Both the position numbers and the translations under genes were made by a program. From contig JAJRTC010000005.1 of assembly GCA_024278445.1 (NCBI GenBank), positions 1 to 33,238 of the forward strand: a DNA stretch of 33,238 nt, given 5' to 3'. Under the pieces are notes generated by a model. That model ran no database searches. It was not told the DNA's origin and saw only the letters and a list, made by a program, of their open reading frames with translations. The DNA is from Nitrospirota bacterium (lineage in GTDB: Bacteria; Nitrospinota_A; UBA7883; JAJRTC01). Shown piece after piece: positions 18,780-27,270 of the stretch. Numbering within the stretch: position 1 is the first letter of the stretch; every line of letters starts with the position of its first letter.

Positions 18780-19653
18780 GGCCGCCGTAATAGGGGCTGG
18801 CGGCAATATCGGGATTTACGTTGCCCGTGAGCTTATGCGTGATTATGATGTAATTCCGGTCTTTCACAGTTATGTTCCGTCCGGTTTGGTTGGCGAGTTT
18901 CTGAATGTTGCCGACCTTGACGCTGTAAGACGGTTCGTCAAAAGTAAAAAACCTAAAATCGTGGTGAACCTTGCCGCCATAGCCGACCCTGACGTTTGCG
19001 AAAAAAATCCGGAGTTGGCAAAAAAGGTGAATGTCGATGGCGCTCATAACCTTGCAAAAGCGTGTGACGAGGTGGGTGCCTATTTTATCCATTATTCGAC
19101 AGACCTTGTATTCGACGGTAAAAAAGGAATGTATAAGGAAAGTGACCCTGTGAACCCGCTAAACGTATACGCCGCAACAAAAGCCCGATCAGAAGAAGCT
19201 GTCCTTGCGGTAACTAAAAATGCGGCTGTTTTGCGAACTGCCATAGTCTTCGGGAAGGGGGCGGGGAAGCGTAAAAACTTTTTTGAACATGTGGTAGCCT
19301 GCGCCCGTGAAGGCCGGGTGCAAAAACTTTTTACAGACCAGTACCGCTCGTTTTTTTATGTGGAAGATTCGGCTTTGGCGGTGAGATCGCTTATAGAAAA
19401 CCGTTCGACCGGCCTCTATCACTTGGGGGGTGCGCGTCGTGGCAGATATGAGTTTACACTCAAGGTATTAAAAGACATGCGCCTTCCAACCGGGACGATG
19501 GTTGGGGTGAGCATGGATGACGTCGGCTCTCATGCTCTCAGGCCTAAAGATTGTTCGCTCGATTCTTCCAAACTTACGCGTGACACGGGGTTTACGGTTA
19601 CGCCCCTTCCGGAGGCGATTGAAAAGTTCAAGGTGTCGCTTGGTTTTGTGTAG
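18769..19653 (+). CDS. Extended SDR / dTDP-4-dehydrorhamnose reductase-like (RmlD-type) NAD(P)-dependent protein
   Basis: MKRKAAVIGAGGNIGIYVARELM Rossmann motif, VVNLAAIADPDVCEKNPELAKKVNVDGAHNLAKAC, YSTDLVFDG, YAATKARSE (YxxxK). Confidence 0.82.
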   Translation: MKRKAAVIGAGGNIGIYVARELMRDYDVIPVFHSYVPSGLVGEFLNVADLDAVRRFVKSKKPKIVVNLAAIADPDVCEKNPELAKKVNVDGAHNLAKACDEVGAYFIHYSTDLVFDGKKGMYKESDPVNPLNVYAATKARSEEAVLAVTKNAAVLRTAIVFGKGAGKRKNFFEHVVACAREGRVQKLFTDQYRSFFYVEDSALAVRSLIENRSTGLYHLGGARRGRYEFTLKVLKDMRLPTGTMVGVSMDDVGSHALRPKDCSLDSSKLTRDTGFTVTPLPEAIEKFKVSLGFV

Positions 19654-19682
19654 CCTTGTTTTACTGTGATATTATTCCCGAT

Positions 19683-19976
19683 ATGAAAGTTATAGCCGAT
19701 ATATCGATAGTGCCGATGGGTGTGGAAGCCTCTGTGTCGAAGTATATAAAGGTGGCCCACCAAGTGTTGGTAGATGCCGACCTGTCTGCGAGGTTGTGTC
19801 CTTATGGCACGGTTGTGGAGGGGGAATATGGCGACGTAACCGCCGCTATGGAACTTGCCATGAAAGCCGTGTTTGACATGGGCGTGCCACGAGTCACCAT
19901 GACCATAAAAATGGGCGCGAGGGTAGATAAAGAGCAGTCTGCCCAAGACAAGCTCGACGCGGTTCTTAAAAAATAA
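19683..19976 (+). CDS. MTH1187/UPF0045-family thiamine-binding protein
   Basis: MKVIADISIVPMGVEASVSKYIKVAHQVLVDADLSARLCPYGTVVEGEYGDVTAAMELAMKAVFDMGVPRVTMTIKMGARVDKEQS; typical family pattern. ATG at 19683 preferred over track start 19656. Confidence 0.82.
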   Translation: MKVIADISIVPMGVEASVSKYIKVAHQVLVDADLSARLCPYGTVVEGEYGDVTAAMELAMKAVFDMGVPRVTMTIKMGARVDKEQSAQDKLDAVLKK

Positions 19977-20003
19977 TCTCGATTTTCCTTTGAATTTCTG
20001 AAT

Positions 20004-21203
20004 ATGAGCGATTCGCACTTTAAAAATCATGTTCCCTGTATAGAAGGGCAAAAAAACAAAGACCGTTTAAACGAAGCCCTTAAAGTTACGGTTGTGGGGG
20101 CCGTCACTAATTTTCTTTTGGCGGTAGGCAAACTTACGGCCGGTATTTTAGGTTCGTCATCGGCCATGGTGGCAGACGCCGTTCATTCGCTCTCAGACCT
20201 TGTGACAGATGTCGTTGTCTACGTTTCGGCCACGATAGCGGCGCAGGAGGCGGACGAGGCCCACCCCTACGGCCACGGCAGGGCGGAAACCATTGGCGCG
20301 GCGGTAATGGGGGCCGTGCTTATAGGCGTTGGCATCGTCATAGTTTTCGGAGTGATAGACCGTCTTATGGCAGGTGACGTTCTGATCCCTACATGGCCCG
20401 CCATTTGCGGCGCTCTTGTTTCTATCGTTGCAAACGAATGGCTTTATTTCTACACGGTTAGAATCGGCAAAAAAATAAACAACGATGTTGTCGTAGCCAA
20501 CGCATGGCATCATCGGACAGATTCCATCTCGTCCGTTGCCGCGTTAATAGGGATAGGCGGGGCGATGATTGGCTTTCCCCTGCTTGACCCGTTAGCGGCG
20601 ATCGTTATCGTATTTCTTATTGTTAAAGTCGGCGGCGAAATAATGTGGAAAGCTTTTCAGGATCTTATGGACAGGTCCGCTTCGCCTGAACAGTTAAAAG
20701 AGATTAAAGAAATCATAATGCACGCCAACGGTGTGCGGCACTTTCATGAGCTTCGCGCACGCAGGGTAGGGGGGGATGTTTTCGTGGATGCGCATATAGT
20801 CGTTCAGCCGAACATCTCTGTTTCAGAGGCGCACAACATAGCCGAAACCGTGCGATATAACCTAAAAGAGAAGGCGGGTGTGGCTGACGCGCTTATTCAT
20901 ATCGATGCCGAGGACGACATGACTTTTAAGCTCATGTTGGTAGACAGGGAAAAGATGGCAGAGAAAGTTCGCGCGAAGGCTGAGTTTGTGGACGGAATGA
21001 AAAGTGTGTCTGATGTGACCATTCATTACCTTAACGGGAGGGTTTGCGTTGAGTTTTCTGTAGAGATGGATGAGCAGATGACAATAGCGCAGGCAAGAGA
21101 TAGAGCCGTGGGGTTAAAGACTGAACTTTTGAAGGGTGGCTCCATCGACACAGTGGTCATACACAGTAGTCTTACCGGCACATTTTTTGATAACGGGGCG
21201 TGA
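20004..21203 (+). CDS. Cation diffusion facilitator (CDF) metal transporter with extended C-terminus
   Basis: GILGSSSAMVADAVHSLSDLVTDVVV, DEAHPYGHGRAETIGA, NAWHHRTDSISSVAALIGIGG; 399 aa, longer than the usual ~300 aa. Confidence 0.92.
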   Translation: MSDSHFKNHVPCIEGQKNKDRLNEALKVTVVGAVTNFLLAVGKLTAGILGSSSAMVADAVHSLSDLVTDVVVYVSATIAAQEADEAHPYGHGRAETIGAAVMGAVLIGVGIVIVFGVIDRLMAGDVLIPTWPAICGALVSIVANEWLYFYTVRIGKKINNDVVVANAWHHRTDSISSVAALIGIGGAMIGFPLLDPLAAIVIVFLIVKVGGEIMWKAFQDLMDRSASPEQLKEIKEIIMHANGVRHFHELRARRVGGDVFVDAHIVVQPNISVSEAHNIAETVRYNLKEKAGVADALIHIDAEDDMTFKLMLVDREKMAEKVRAKAEFVDGMKSVSDVTIHYLNGRVCVEFSVEMDEQMTIAQARDRAVGLKTELLKGGSIDTVVIHSSLTGTFFDNGA

Positions 21204-22393
21204 TGAAAAATATCATATCTGCAAAAATAGAAAACTTCATGGAGCGTTCATCCTGGATACGGAAGATGTTCGAGGAAGGGGCACGGTTAAAGGCTGAGTT
21301 TGGCGCTGAAAATATTTTTGATTTTACGCTGGGCAATCCCGTTAGTGAGCCGCCGGCAAAGGTTTTGGGAGAGCTTGAAAAGCTTGCGCTTGATAAAACG
21401 CCGGGTGCGCATCGTTATATGCAAAACGCGGGGTTTGACGAAGCGCGATTGGCGGTAGCTGTGAGTTTGCGCAAAAGGTCGGGCTGTGAGTTTACCAAAG
21501 ATAATATAATCATGACGGCTGGCGCGGGTGGCGCGTTGAACGTGATTATAAAAGCGCTGGTGGATTCAGGAGACGAGATCGTAATCACCGCGCCATATTT
21601 TCCCGAATACTTTTTTTATGCCGATAATCATCAGGCGGGTTTGAAAATAGCCGAAACAGACGAAAACTTTCAGCTCGATCTTCAAAAAACAGAAGACGCT
21701 ATAGGCCCCAAAACCAGAATTTTGTTATTAAACTCGCCTAACAACCCGACCGGAGCGGTTTATTCCGAGAGCGCGTTAAAAGAGGTCGGGGAGATATTGG
21801 AACGTGCCTCGGAAAAAAACGGCAGGCCGGTTTATCTTGTGATGGACGAGCCTTACAGAAAACTGGTGTATGGCTCAGTCGCCGTTCCTGATGTTTCCAA
21901 TTGCTATAGAAGGTCGATAGTCGCTACGTCGCATTCCAAGGATTTGAGCTTGCCGGGCGAGAGGATAGGATATATTGCCATCGGGCCGGATAATGACGAC
22001 GCCACAAAAATCGCGGATGCCATGACGCTTGCCAACAGGATTTTAGGGTTTGTTAACGCGCCGGCCCTGTTTCAGCGATTAGCGGCAAAGGCTCAAGACG
22101 TAAAACCTGATATGACGGTTTATACGAAAAATCGTGACCTGTTGCTCACCGGATTGCAGAGTGCGGGATATGATGTTGTTTCTCCCGACGGCGGATTTTA
22201 CCTTTTTCCAAAGTCTCCTGTTGCCGACGATGTCAAGTTTGTCGATGATCTCAAAAAAAAGAAAATACTGGTTGTGCCAGGCGCAGGTTTTGGCAGGAGC
22301 GGGCATTTTAGAATATCGTTTTGTTGTGACACGGCGGTTTGCGAAAAAGCTTTACCAAGGTTCGCAGACGCCATGAGGGAAGCAAAAGTATAA
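21203..22393 (+). CDS. Class I/II PLP-dependent aminotransferase
   Basis: LLLNSPNNPTGAVYSE, YLVMDEPYRKLVY, SHSKDLSLPGERIGYIA (PLP lysine), GFYLFPKSP, RISFCCD. Confidence 0.92.
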   Translation: MKNIISAKIENFMERSSWIRKMFEEGARLKAEFGAENIFDFTLGNPVSEPPAKVLGELEKLALDKTPGAHRYMQNAGFDEARLAVAVSLRKRSGCEFTKDNIIMTAGAGGALNVIIKALVDSGDEIVITAPYFPEYFFYADNHQAGLKIAETDENFQLDLQKTEDAIGPKTRILLLNSPNNPTGAVYSESALKEVGEILERASEKNGRPVYLVMDEPYRKLVYGSVAVPDVSNCYRRSIVATSHSKDLSLPGERIGYIAIGPDNDDATKIADAMTLANRILGFVNAPALFQRLAAKAQDVKPDMTVYTKNRDLLLTGLQSAGYDVVSPDGGFYLFPKSPVADDVKFVDDLKKKKILVVPGAGFGRSGHFRISFCCDTAVCEKALPRFADAMREAKV

Positions 22394-22459
22394 GCCTTGC
22401 GGCGTGATATTTTATGAAGTAGTCTGTTTTCATAAAATTTACAATTTGTGGTGGTGAGT

Positions 22460-22936
22460 ATGAAAGCGGTATATCCCGGCACGTTCGACCCTGTTACCTA
22501 CGGGCATATAGACCTTATGCGGCGGGGAACGGAAGTGTTCTCCGAGCTTGTGGTGGCCGTTGCGGCTAACCCGCGCAAAAACCCGATGTTTTCGTTAGAA
22601 ACCCGTGTGAATTTCGTAGCCGAGGCTACGGCGGATATACCTAATATAACCATAATCCCGTTTGAGACGTTGCTTGTGGACTTCGCGCGGGAGATTGGTG
22701 CCAAGGTGATACTAAAGGGTCTGCGGGCCATATCAGATTTTGAACATGAATTACAGATGTCGCTTATTAACAGGCGGCTGGCCCCCGACGTCGAAACGGT
22801 TTTTATGATGCCAAGTGAGGAGTTTTCCTATATCTCGTCATCGCTTATAAAAGAGATCGCGTCTCTTGGCGGTAACACGGGCGAGATGACCCCCGAACAA
22901 GTTGGCGAATTGTTAAAAGAACGCCTCACCAAATAA
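22460..22936 (+). CDS. coaD: Phosphopantetheine adenylyltransferase
   Basis: MKAVYPGTFDPVTYGHIDLMRRG, ILKGLRAISDFEHELQMSLINRRLAPDVETVFMMPSEEFSYISSSLIKEIA. ATG at 22460 preferred over the GTG at 22448. Confidence 0.96.
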   Translation: MKAVYPGTFDPVTYGHIDLMRRGTEVFSELVVAVAANPRKNPMFSLETRVNFVAEATADIPNITIIPFETLLVDFAREIGAKVILKGLRAISDFEHELQMSLINRRLAPDVETVFMMPSEEFSYISSSLIKEIASLGGNTGEMTPEQVGELLKERLTK

Positions 22937-22955
22937 AATTTTTTGCAAATGAAAA

Positions 22956-23642
22956 ATGCCGAATCTTGACAGAATAGTTTTCTACGGGCGAACCCTGGAT
23001 GAATATCGCAGGTTTTTCGCGCTTGATTTGGAATCGCTAAAAGGGGCGGCGGTTTTAGATTGTCCTGCCGGTGCCTCTTCTTTTACGGCGGAGGCATTCT
23101 CGATGGGGATACATGCCGTCGCGTTTGACGCCATGTATGGCCCAAACCTTAAAGCTATAATGGATTCAGGGTCGGAGGATATCGATCATGTTGTCGATGC
23201 TGTCGCCCGGGAGAAACAAAAATATCTTTGGGATTATTACTCCGATATTTCCGGCCTGAAAAAACGGAGAGCTGAGGCCTTGCAAAAGTTCTCGGAAGAC
23301 TATCCTGTTGGGGCTATGGAAAACCGTTATTTTAAAGGGCAACTTCCCGTTCTCCCTTTCGAAACCGGGGTTTTTGACCTTGTGTTAAGCGGTCATTTCC
23401 TTTTTTGTTATTCCGACAGGCTTGATTATGCGTTTCACAAGGCCGCCATTCTGGAGATGTTGAGGGTTACTTCGGGTGAGGTGCGCATTTATCCTTTAAC
23501 AACGCTTACGCTTGAGCCTTGCGGGTTTGTAACCGATATCATTGCAGACCTTGATAAGGATGGAATTACGGCGGAAATTGCACCTGTTCCGTTCGAGTTT
23601 GTAAAAGGCGCGAACCAGATGTTGCGCGTTTATCGTAAATAA
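22956..23642 (+). CDS. SAM-dependent methyltransferase-like protein
   Basis: AAVLDCPAGASSFTAEAFSMGIHAVAFDAMYG (motif I-like), FDLVLSGHFLFCYSDRLDYAFHKAAILEMLRVTSGEVRIYPL. Confidence 0.7.
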   Translation: MPNLDRIVFYGRTLDEYRRFFALDLESLKGAAVLDCPAGASSFTAEAFSMGIHAVAFDAMYGPNLKAIMDSGSEDIDHVVDAVAREKQKYLWDYYSDISGLKKRRAEALQKFSEDYPVGAMENRYFKGQLPVLPFETGVFDLVLSGHFLFCYSDRLDYAFHKAAILEMLRVTSGEVRIYPLTTLTLEPCGFVTDIIADLDKDGITAEIAPVPFEFVKGANQMLRVYRK

Positions 23643-23692
23643 CGTAAAAAGATACGGGTTGCGCCAATTTTATATTTTGACTTGAGGGAAAA

Positions 23693-24886
23693 ATGAAGCT
23701 TGCGGATCGTATATCGCTCATAAAACCATCGGCTACGATGGCTATTACCGCCAAGGCAAAAGCCATGAGGGCCGAGGGGATAGATATCCTTGGTTTCGGG
23801 GCGGGAGAACCAGATTTTGACACCCCCGATTTTGTAAAAGATGCGGCTATCGAGGCTTTAAGGGCCGGCAAAACAAAGTATACCGACGCGCCCGGCATGC
23901 CGGAGCTTCGCGACGCGCTTTGCGACTATTACAAAAGAACCGAGGGGCTTGAATATGAGCGGGCCGAGACGATATTTTCTATCGGCGGTAAACACTCTCT
24001 GTTTAACATTTTTCAGGCGATCCTCTCTGAAGGTGACGAAGTAATAATCCCGACGCCTTACTGGGTGTCGTACCCCGATCAGGTTCTGCTTTGCGGTGGT
24101 AAGCCCGTGTTTCTTGAAACGTCGGAGAAAAACAGCTTCTTGTTCAAGGCAAGTGACCTTGAAAAGCTCGTAACTGAAAATACGAAAGCGATAGTTGTTA
24201 ACTCGCCGTCGAACCCTTCCGGCATGGTGTATGACGATGAAACTTTAAAGGCCGTGTGCGACATAGCTATTAAACACAAGATTTATGTTGTGTGGGACGA
24301 GATATACAAAGACGTTTATTACGGTGACGGGAAATTACGCTCGCTCCCTTATTACAACCCTGACGTAAAGCCATATACGATCATATGCAGCGGTTTATCG
24401 AAAAACTTTTCAATGACAGGCTGGCGTATAGGTTGGGTGTTGGGTCCCAAAGACGTGGTTAAAGCCATGAGCATGGTGCAGGGCCAGTCGACATCGAACC
24501 CTGTTACCTTCGCTCAATATGGGGCCTTGGCGGCGCTAAAAGAGGGACCGACTCATATAGGGGAATGGCTAAAGCAATTCCGGGCGCGGCGCGATAAACT
24601 TTTATCGGCGTTTGAAGATATTCCCGGCCTGTCGTGCGTCACCCCTATGGGTGCGTTTTATGTTTTCCCAAATGTTTCCGGCTGGTTTGGGAAAAAGTGG
24701 AGCGGCGGGGAAATAAAAGACTCGTATGACGTGACAAAGTTTTTATTGGAAGTCGCCCAGGTTGCGGTGGTGCCTGGCGACCCGTTTGGTGCGCCCGGTC
24801 ATGTTAGAATATCTTACGCGTTGTCTATGAGCGATATAGAAAAAGGGATAGCCCGCATAAAAAGTGCCGTGGGCGAACTTTCGTAA
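23693..24886 (+). CDS. Aspartate aminotransferase (class Ib-like)
   Basis: GFGAGEPDFDTPDFVKDAA, VNSPSNPSGMVYDDE, VWDEIYKDVYY, CSGLSKNFSMTGWRIGWVLGP, RISYALS. Confidence 0.95.
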   Translation: MKLADRISLIKPSATMAITAKAKAMRAEGIDILGFGAGEPDFDTPDFVKDAAIEALRAGKTKYTDAPGMPELRDALCDYYKRTEGLEYERAETIFSIGGKHSLFNIFQAILSEGDEVIIPTPYWVSYPDQVLLCGGKPVFLETSEKNSFLFKASDLEKLVTENTKAIVVNSPSNPSGMVYDDETLKAVCDIAIKHKIYVVWDEIYKDVYYGDGKLRSLPYYNPDVKPYTIICSGLSKNFSMTGWRIGWVLGPKDVVKAMSMVQGQSTSNPVTFAQYGALAALKEGPTHIGEWLKQFRARRDKLLSAFEDIPGLSCVTPMGAFYVFPNVSGWFGKKWSGGEIKDSYDVTKFLLEVAQVAVVPGDPFGAPGHVRISYALSMSDIEKGIARIKSAVGELS

Positions 24887-24915
24887 CCGGTTCAAACCTT
24901 TCTGGAGATACTGTT

Positions 24916-25368
24916 ATGGTTGATGTTGGCAAGAAGGCTCCGGCGTTTACGCTTCTCGATCAGAATGAAAAAAAGACGTCATTAAAAGATTTTTCCGGCA
25001 AAACTCTTGTGATGTTCTTTTATCCGAAAGCGAACACAGGCGGATGAACGACCGAGGCGACCGAGTTTCGGGACGCAAAAAACGATTTTAAAAAGAAAAA
25101 GGCTGTCATAGTCGGGGTTTCCCGCGATAAGCCTTCCGCGCAAAAGAAATGGGAGGAGAAGTATGACCTGCCGTTTCCGCTGTTATCCGACCCTGAACAT
25201 GCCATTCATGAAAAATATGGCGCATGGGGCGAGAAAAACATGTATGGCAAAAAGGTGATGGGCGTTTTGCGGACGACCGTTGTTATAGGGCCAGACGGCA
25301 AGATCGTAAAAATTTACAAAAAGGTGAAAGCGGCAGGGCACGCCGCCAAGGTTTTAGACGATCTTTAG
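24916..25368 (+). CDS. bcp: Bcp/PrxQ-type peroxiredoxin, probable selenoprotein with TGA (Sec, codon 44) at the peroxidatic cysteine position
   Basis: Readthrough translation from ATG 24916: MVDVGKKAPAFTLLDQNEKKTSLKDFSGKTLVMFFYPKANTGG[U]TTEATEFRDAKNDFKKKKAVIVGVSRDKPSAQKKWEEKYDLPFPLLSDPEHAIHEKYGAWGEKNMYGKKVMGVLRTTVVIGPDGKIVKIYKKVKAAGHAAKVLDDL*. TGA at 25045-25047 replaces the Cys of the canonical FYPKxxTPGCTTEA motif. Not in the ORF track because of the TGA. Confidence 0.85.
25045..25076 (+). promoter_or_regulatory. Candidate bacterial SECIS hairpin immediately 3' of the Sec TGA
   Basis: GCG-A-CCGA-GUU-UCGG-GA-CGC (25057-25076): two-tier stem, apical loop starting with G/GU about 17 nt after the TGA, consistent with the bacterial SECIS geometry known to me. 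Confidence 0.6.
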
Positions 25369-25480
25369 ATGAGAAACGTGGGCTGTAATTATGATTCCCG
25401 TATGGTTACCCTGCGTGTGCGCGGCATTGAAAGTTTATAGCGAAGTAGTGGAATTGCTTTAATTGCCGGAAACGGGCTAG

Positions 25481-25786
25481 TTATTTATACCTGTATGTAA
25501 TTCTGCCTCTTGTTAGGTCGTAAGGGGAGAGTTCGAGCTTCACCTTGTCGCCCGGCAGGATGCGTATGAAAAATTTACGCATTTTACCTGAAACATGGGC
25601 CAAAACCGTGAATTCGTTTTCAAGCTCCACCTTGAACATGGCGTTCGGCAGGGCTTCTAGCACCGTGCCTTCCACTTCAACGGCTTTGTCGCTATTTACA
25701 GCTTTCGGCCCCGTATCTTCGTCTCTTCGAGTTTTTTTCTTTTTTCTGCCGGTGCCAAAATACCTGGTTTTTTTCTTCTTTGCCAT
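25481..25786 (-). CDS. infA: Translation initiation factor IF-1 with ~34-aa basic N-terminal extension
   Basis: [66 protein letters not shown] is canonical IF-1; preceded by [35 protein letters not shown]. Confidence 0.94.
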   Translation of the reverse strand: MAKKKKTRYFGTGRKKKKTRRDEDTGPKAVNSDKAVEVEGTVLEALPNAMFKVELENEFTVLAHVSGKMRKFFIRILPGDKVKLELSPYDLTRGRITYRYK

Positions 25787-25999
25787 AATGTCCAGTTTAA
25801 ATTGTATGAATATCCCACCACGGCCAGCTTTCGGACCTGCCCTATGGTTTTAGCCGATTCAACCGCCGTGAAGTGTGGCGGGTAGAAATAGCTTGCCAAA
25901 AAATCCGCCTTGGCTATAATTTCCATTTGCGGTTCAGCGGATCATTGTACCGCAATATTATTGATAGTACACATAAAACATAACAAGGGTGACTATATT

Positions 26000-27172
26000 A
26001 TGGGGCGCATTAATTATTTATTCACTTCGGAATCGGTTTCGGAGGGACATCCAGACAAAATAAGCGATCAGATTTCTGACGCGGTTCTTGACGCCATAAT
26101 AGGGCAGGACCCTATGGCTCGTGTGGCGTGCGAAACTTTTTGCACCACGGGTCTCATTCTTGTTGGCGGTGAATATTCCTGCAAACCGGAAGTGAAGATC
26201 GATATAGACGCCATAGCAAGGGGCGTTGTTAAGGATATCGGATATAACGATTCATCCTTGGGTTTTGACTATAAATCATGTTCCGTGTTAAACGCCATGC
26301 ATGAGCAGTCCGCCGATATAGCCCAGGGCGTTGCCCGCGAAAACCCGGAAGACCAGGGCGCAGGCGACCAGGGCATCATGTTCGGTTATGCCACTAACGA
26401 AACCAAAGAGCTTATGCCTCTGCCGGTCGTTCTGTCTCACAAACTTCTTTTAAAGCTTGCAGAACTTCGCAAAAGCGGTGAAATGCCTTTCCTGAGGCCG
26501 GATAGCAAGGCGCAGGTGACGGTTGAATATACGAACAGGAGCCCGCACAGGATAGACACGGTTGTCATCTCCACACAGCATAGCGAGGATATTTCCGAAG
26601 AGAACTTGGCAAAAGAGGTGATTGAGAAGGTTATAAAACCTGTTATGCCTAAAGAACTTTTCGACGAGAAAAAGGTTAAATATCATATCAACCCAACAGG
26701 TCGTTTTATTATCGGCGGCCCGCATGGCGACACCGGCTTAACCGGCAGGAAGATTATCGTAGATACGTATGGTGGCGTTGGCTCCCACGGCGGCGGCGCT
26801 TTCTCTGGTAAAGACCCAAGCAAGGTTGACCGTTCGGCTTCCTACATGGCCCGTTATATAGCGAAGAATCTCGTCGCGGCGGGAATTATGGATAAATGCG
26901 AAGTTCAGTTAGCCTACGCTATCGGCGTGGCGGAGCCTGTCTCCGTTCTGGTAGATTCGTTCGGCACGCGTAAGGTAGATCAGGAAAAAATCCACGAAAT
27001 CGTTCGCGATAACTTTGATCTGCGCCCGTATGGGATATTGAAGACTCTTGATCTGCGTCGCCCGATCTACCGCCAAACAGCGGCATACGGCCATTTTGGG
27101 CGCGACCTTCCCGATTTTACCTGGGAAAAAACTGACAAGGCCGACGCTCTGCGCAAAGCCGCCGGACTTTAA
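26000..27172 (+). CDS. metK: S-adenosylmethionine synthetase
   Basis: [88 protein letters not shown] at 26000 preferred over 25910. Confidence 0.97.
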   Translation: MGRINYLFTSESVSEGHPDKISDQISDAVLDAIIGQDPMARVACETFCTTGLILVGGEYSCKPEVKIDIDAIARGVVKDIGYNDSSLGFDYKSCSVLNAMHEQSADIAQGVARENPEDQGAGDQGIMFGYATNETKELMPLPVVLSHKLLLKLAELRKSGEMPFLRPDSKAQVTVEYTNRSPHRIDTVVISTQHSEDISEENLAKEVIEKVIKPVMPKELFDEKKVKYHINPTGRFIIGGPHGDTGLTGRKIIVDTYGGVGSHGGGAFSGKDPSKVDRSASYMARYIAKNLVAAGIMDKCEVQLAYAIGVAEPVSVLVDSFGTRKVDQEKIHEIVRDNFDLRPYGILKTLDLRRPIYRQTAAYGHFGRDLPDFTWEKTDKADALRKAAGL

Positions 27173-27210
27173 GGACAGGCCTGCTTTCTTTTAAAAAAGA
27201 AAATTTTACG

Positions 27211-27256
27211 TCTGGTCGGGTTTAGTCGAAAGATTGAATCCGACCAGATTTTTTTT
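27211..27256. terminator. Rho-independent terminator downstream of metK
   Basis: TCTGGTCGG / CCGACCAGA perfect 9-bp stem (27211-27219 / 27240-27248) followed by eight T. Confidence 0.85.
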
Positions 27257-27270
27257 GCCCGCCGATTTTT

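Noticed and set aside
25020-25205. 61-aa minus ORF called in the track
   Set aside because: Antisense to the readthrough peroxiredoxin; only listed because the TGA broke the real gene.
24916-25368. Possibility that the peroxiredoxin is a simple nonsense pseudogene or sequencing error
   Set aside because: The stop falls exactly on the catalytic Cys codon, the remaining frame is intact and conserved-looking, and a SECIS-like hairpin follows; still needs read-level and genome-level confirmation.
25696-25926. 76-aa minus ORF upstream of infA
   Set aside because: Overlaps infA out of frame; no clear family, and the N-terminal similarity to CoA-binding motifs was too weak.
25927-25999. SAM riboswitch upstream of metK
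   Set aside because: The short leader lacks recognizable SAM-I/SAM-II core motifs.
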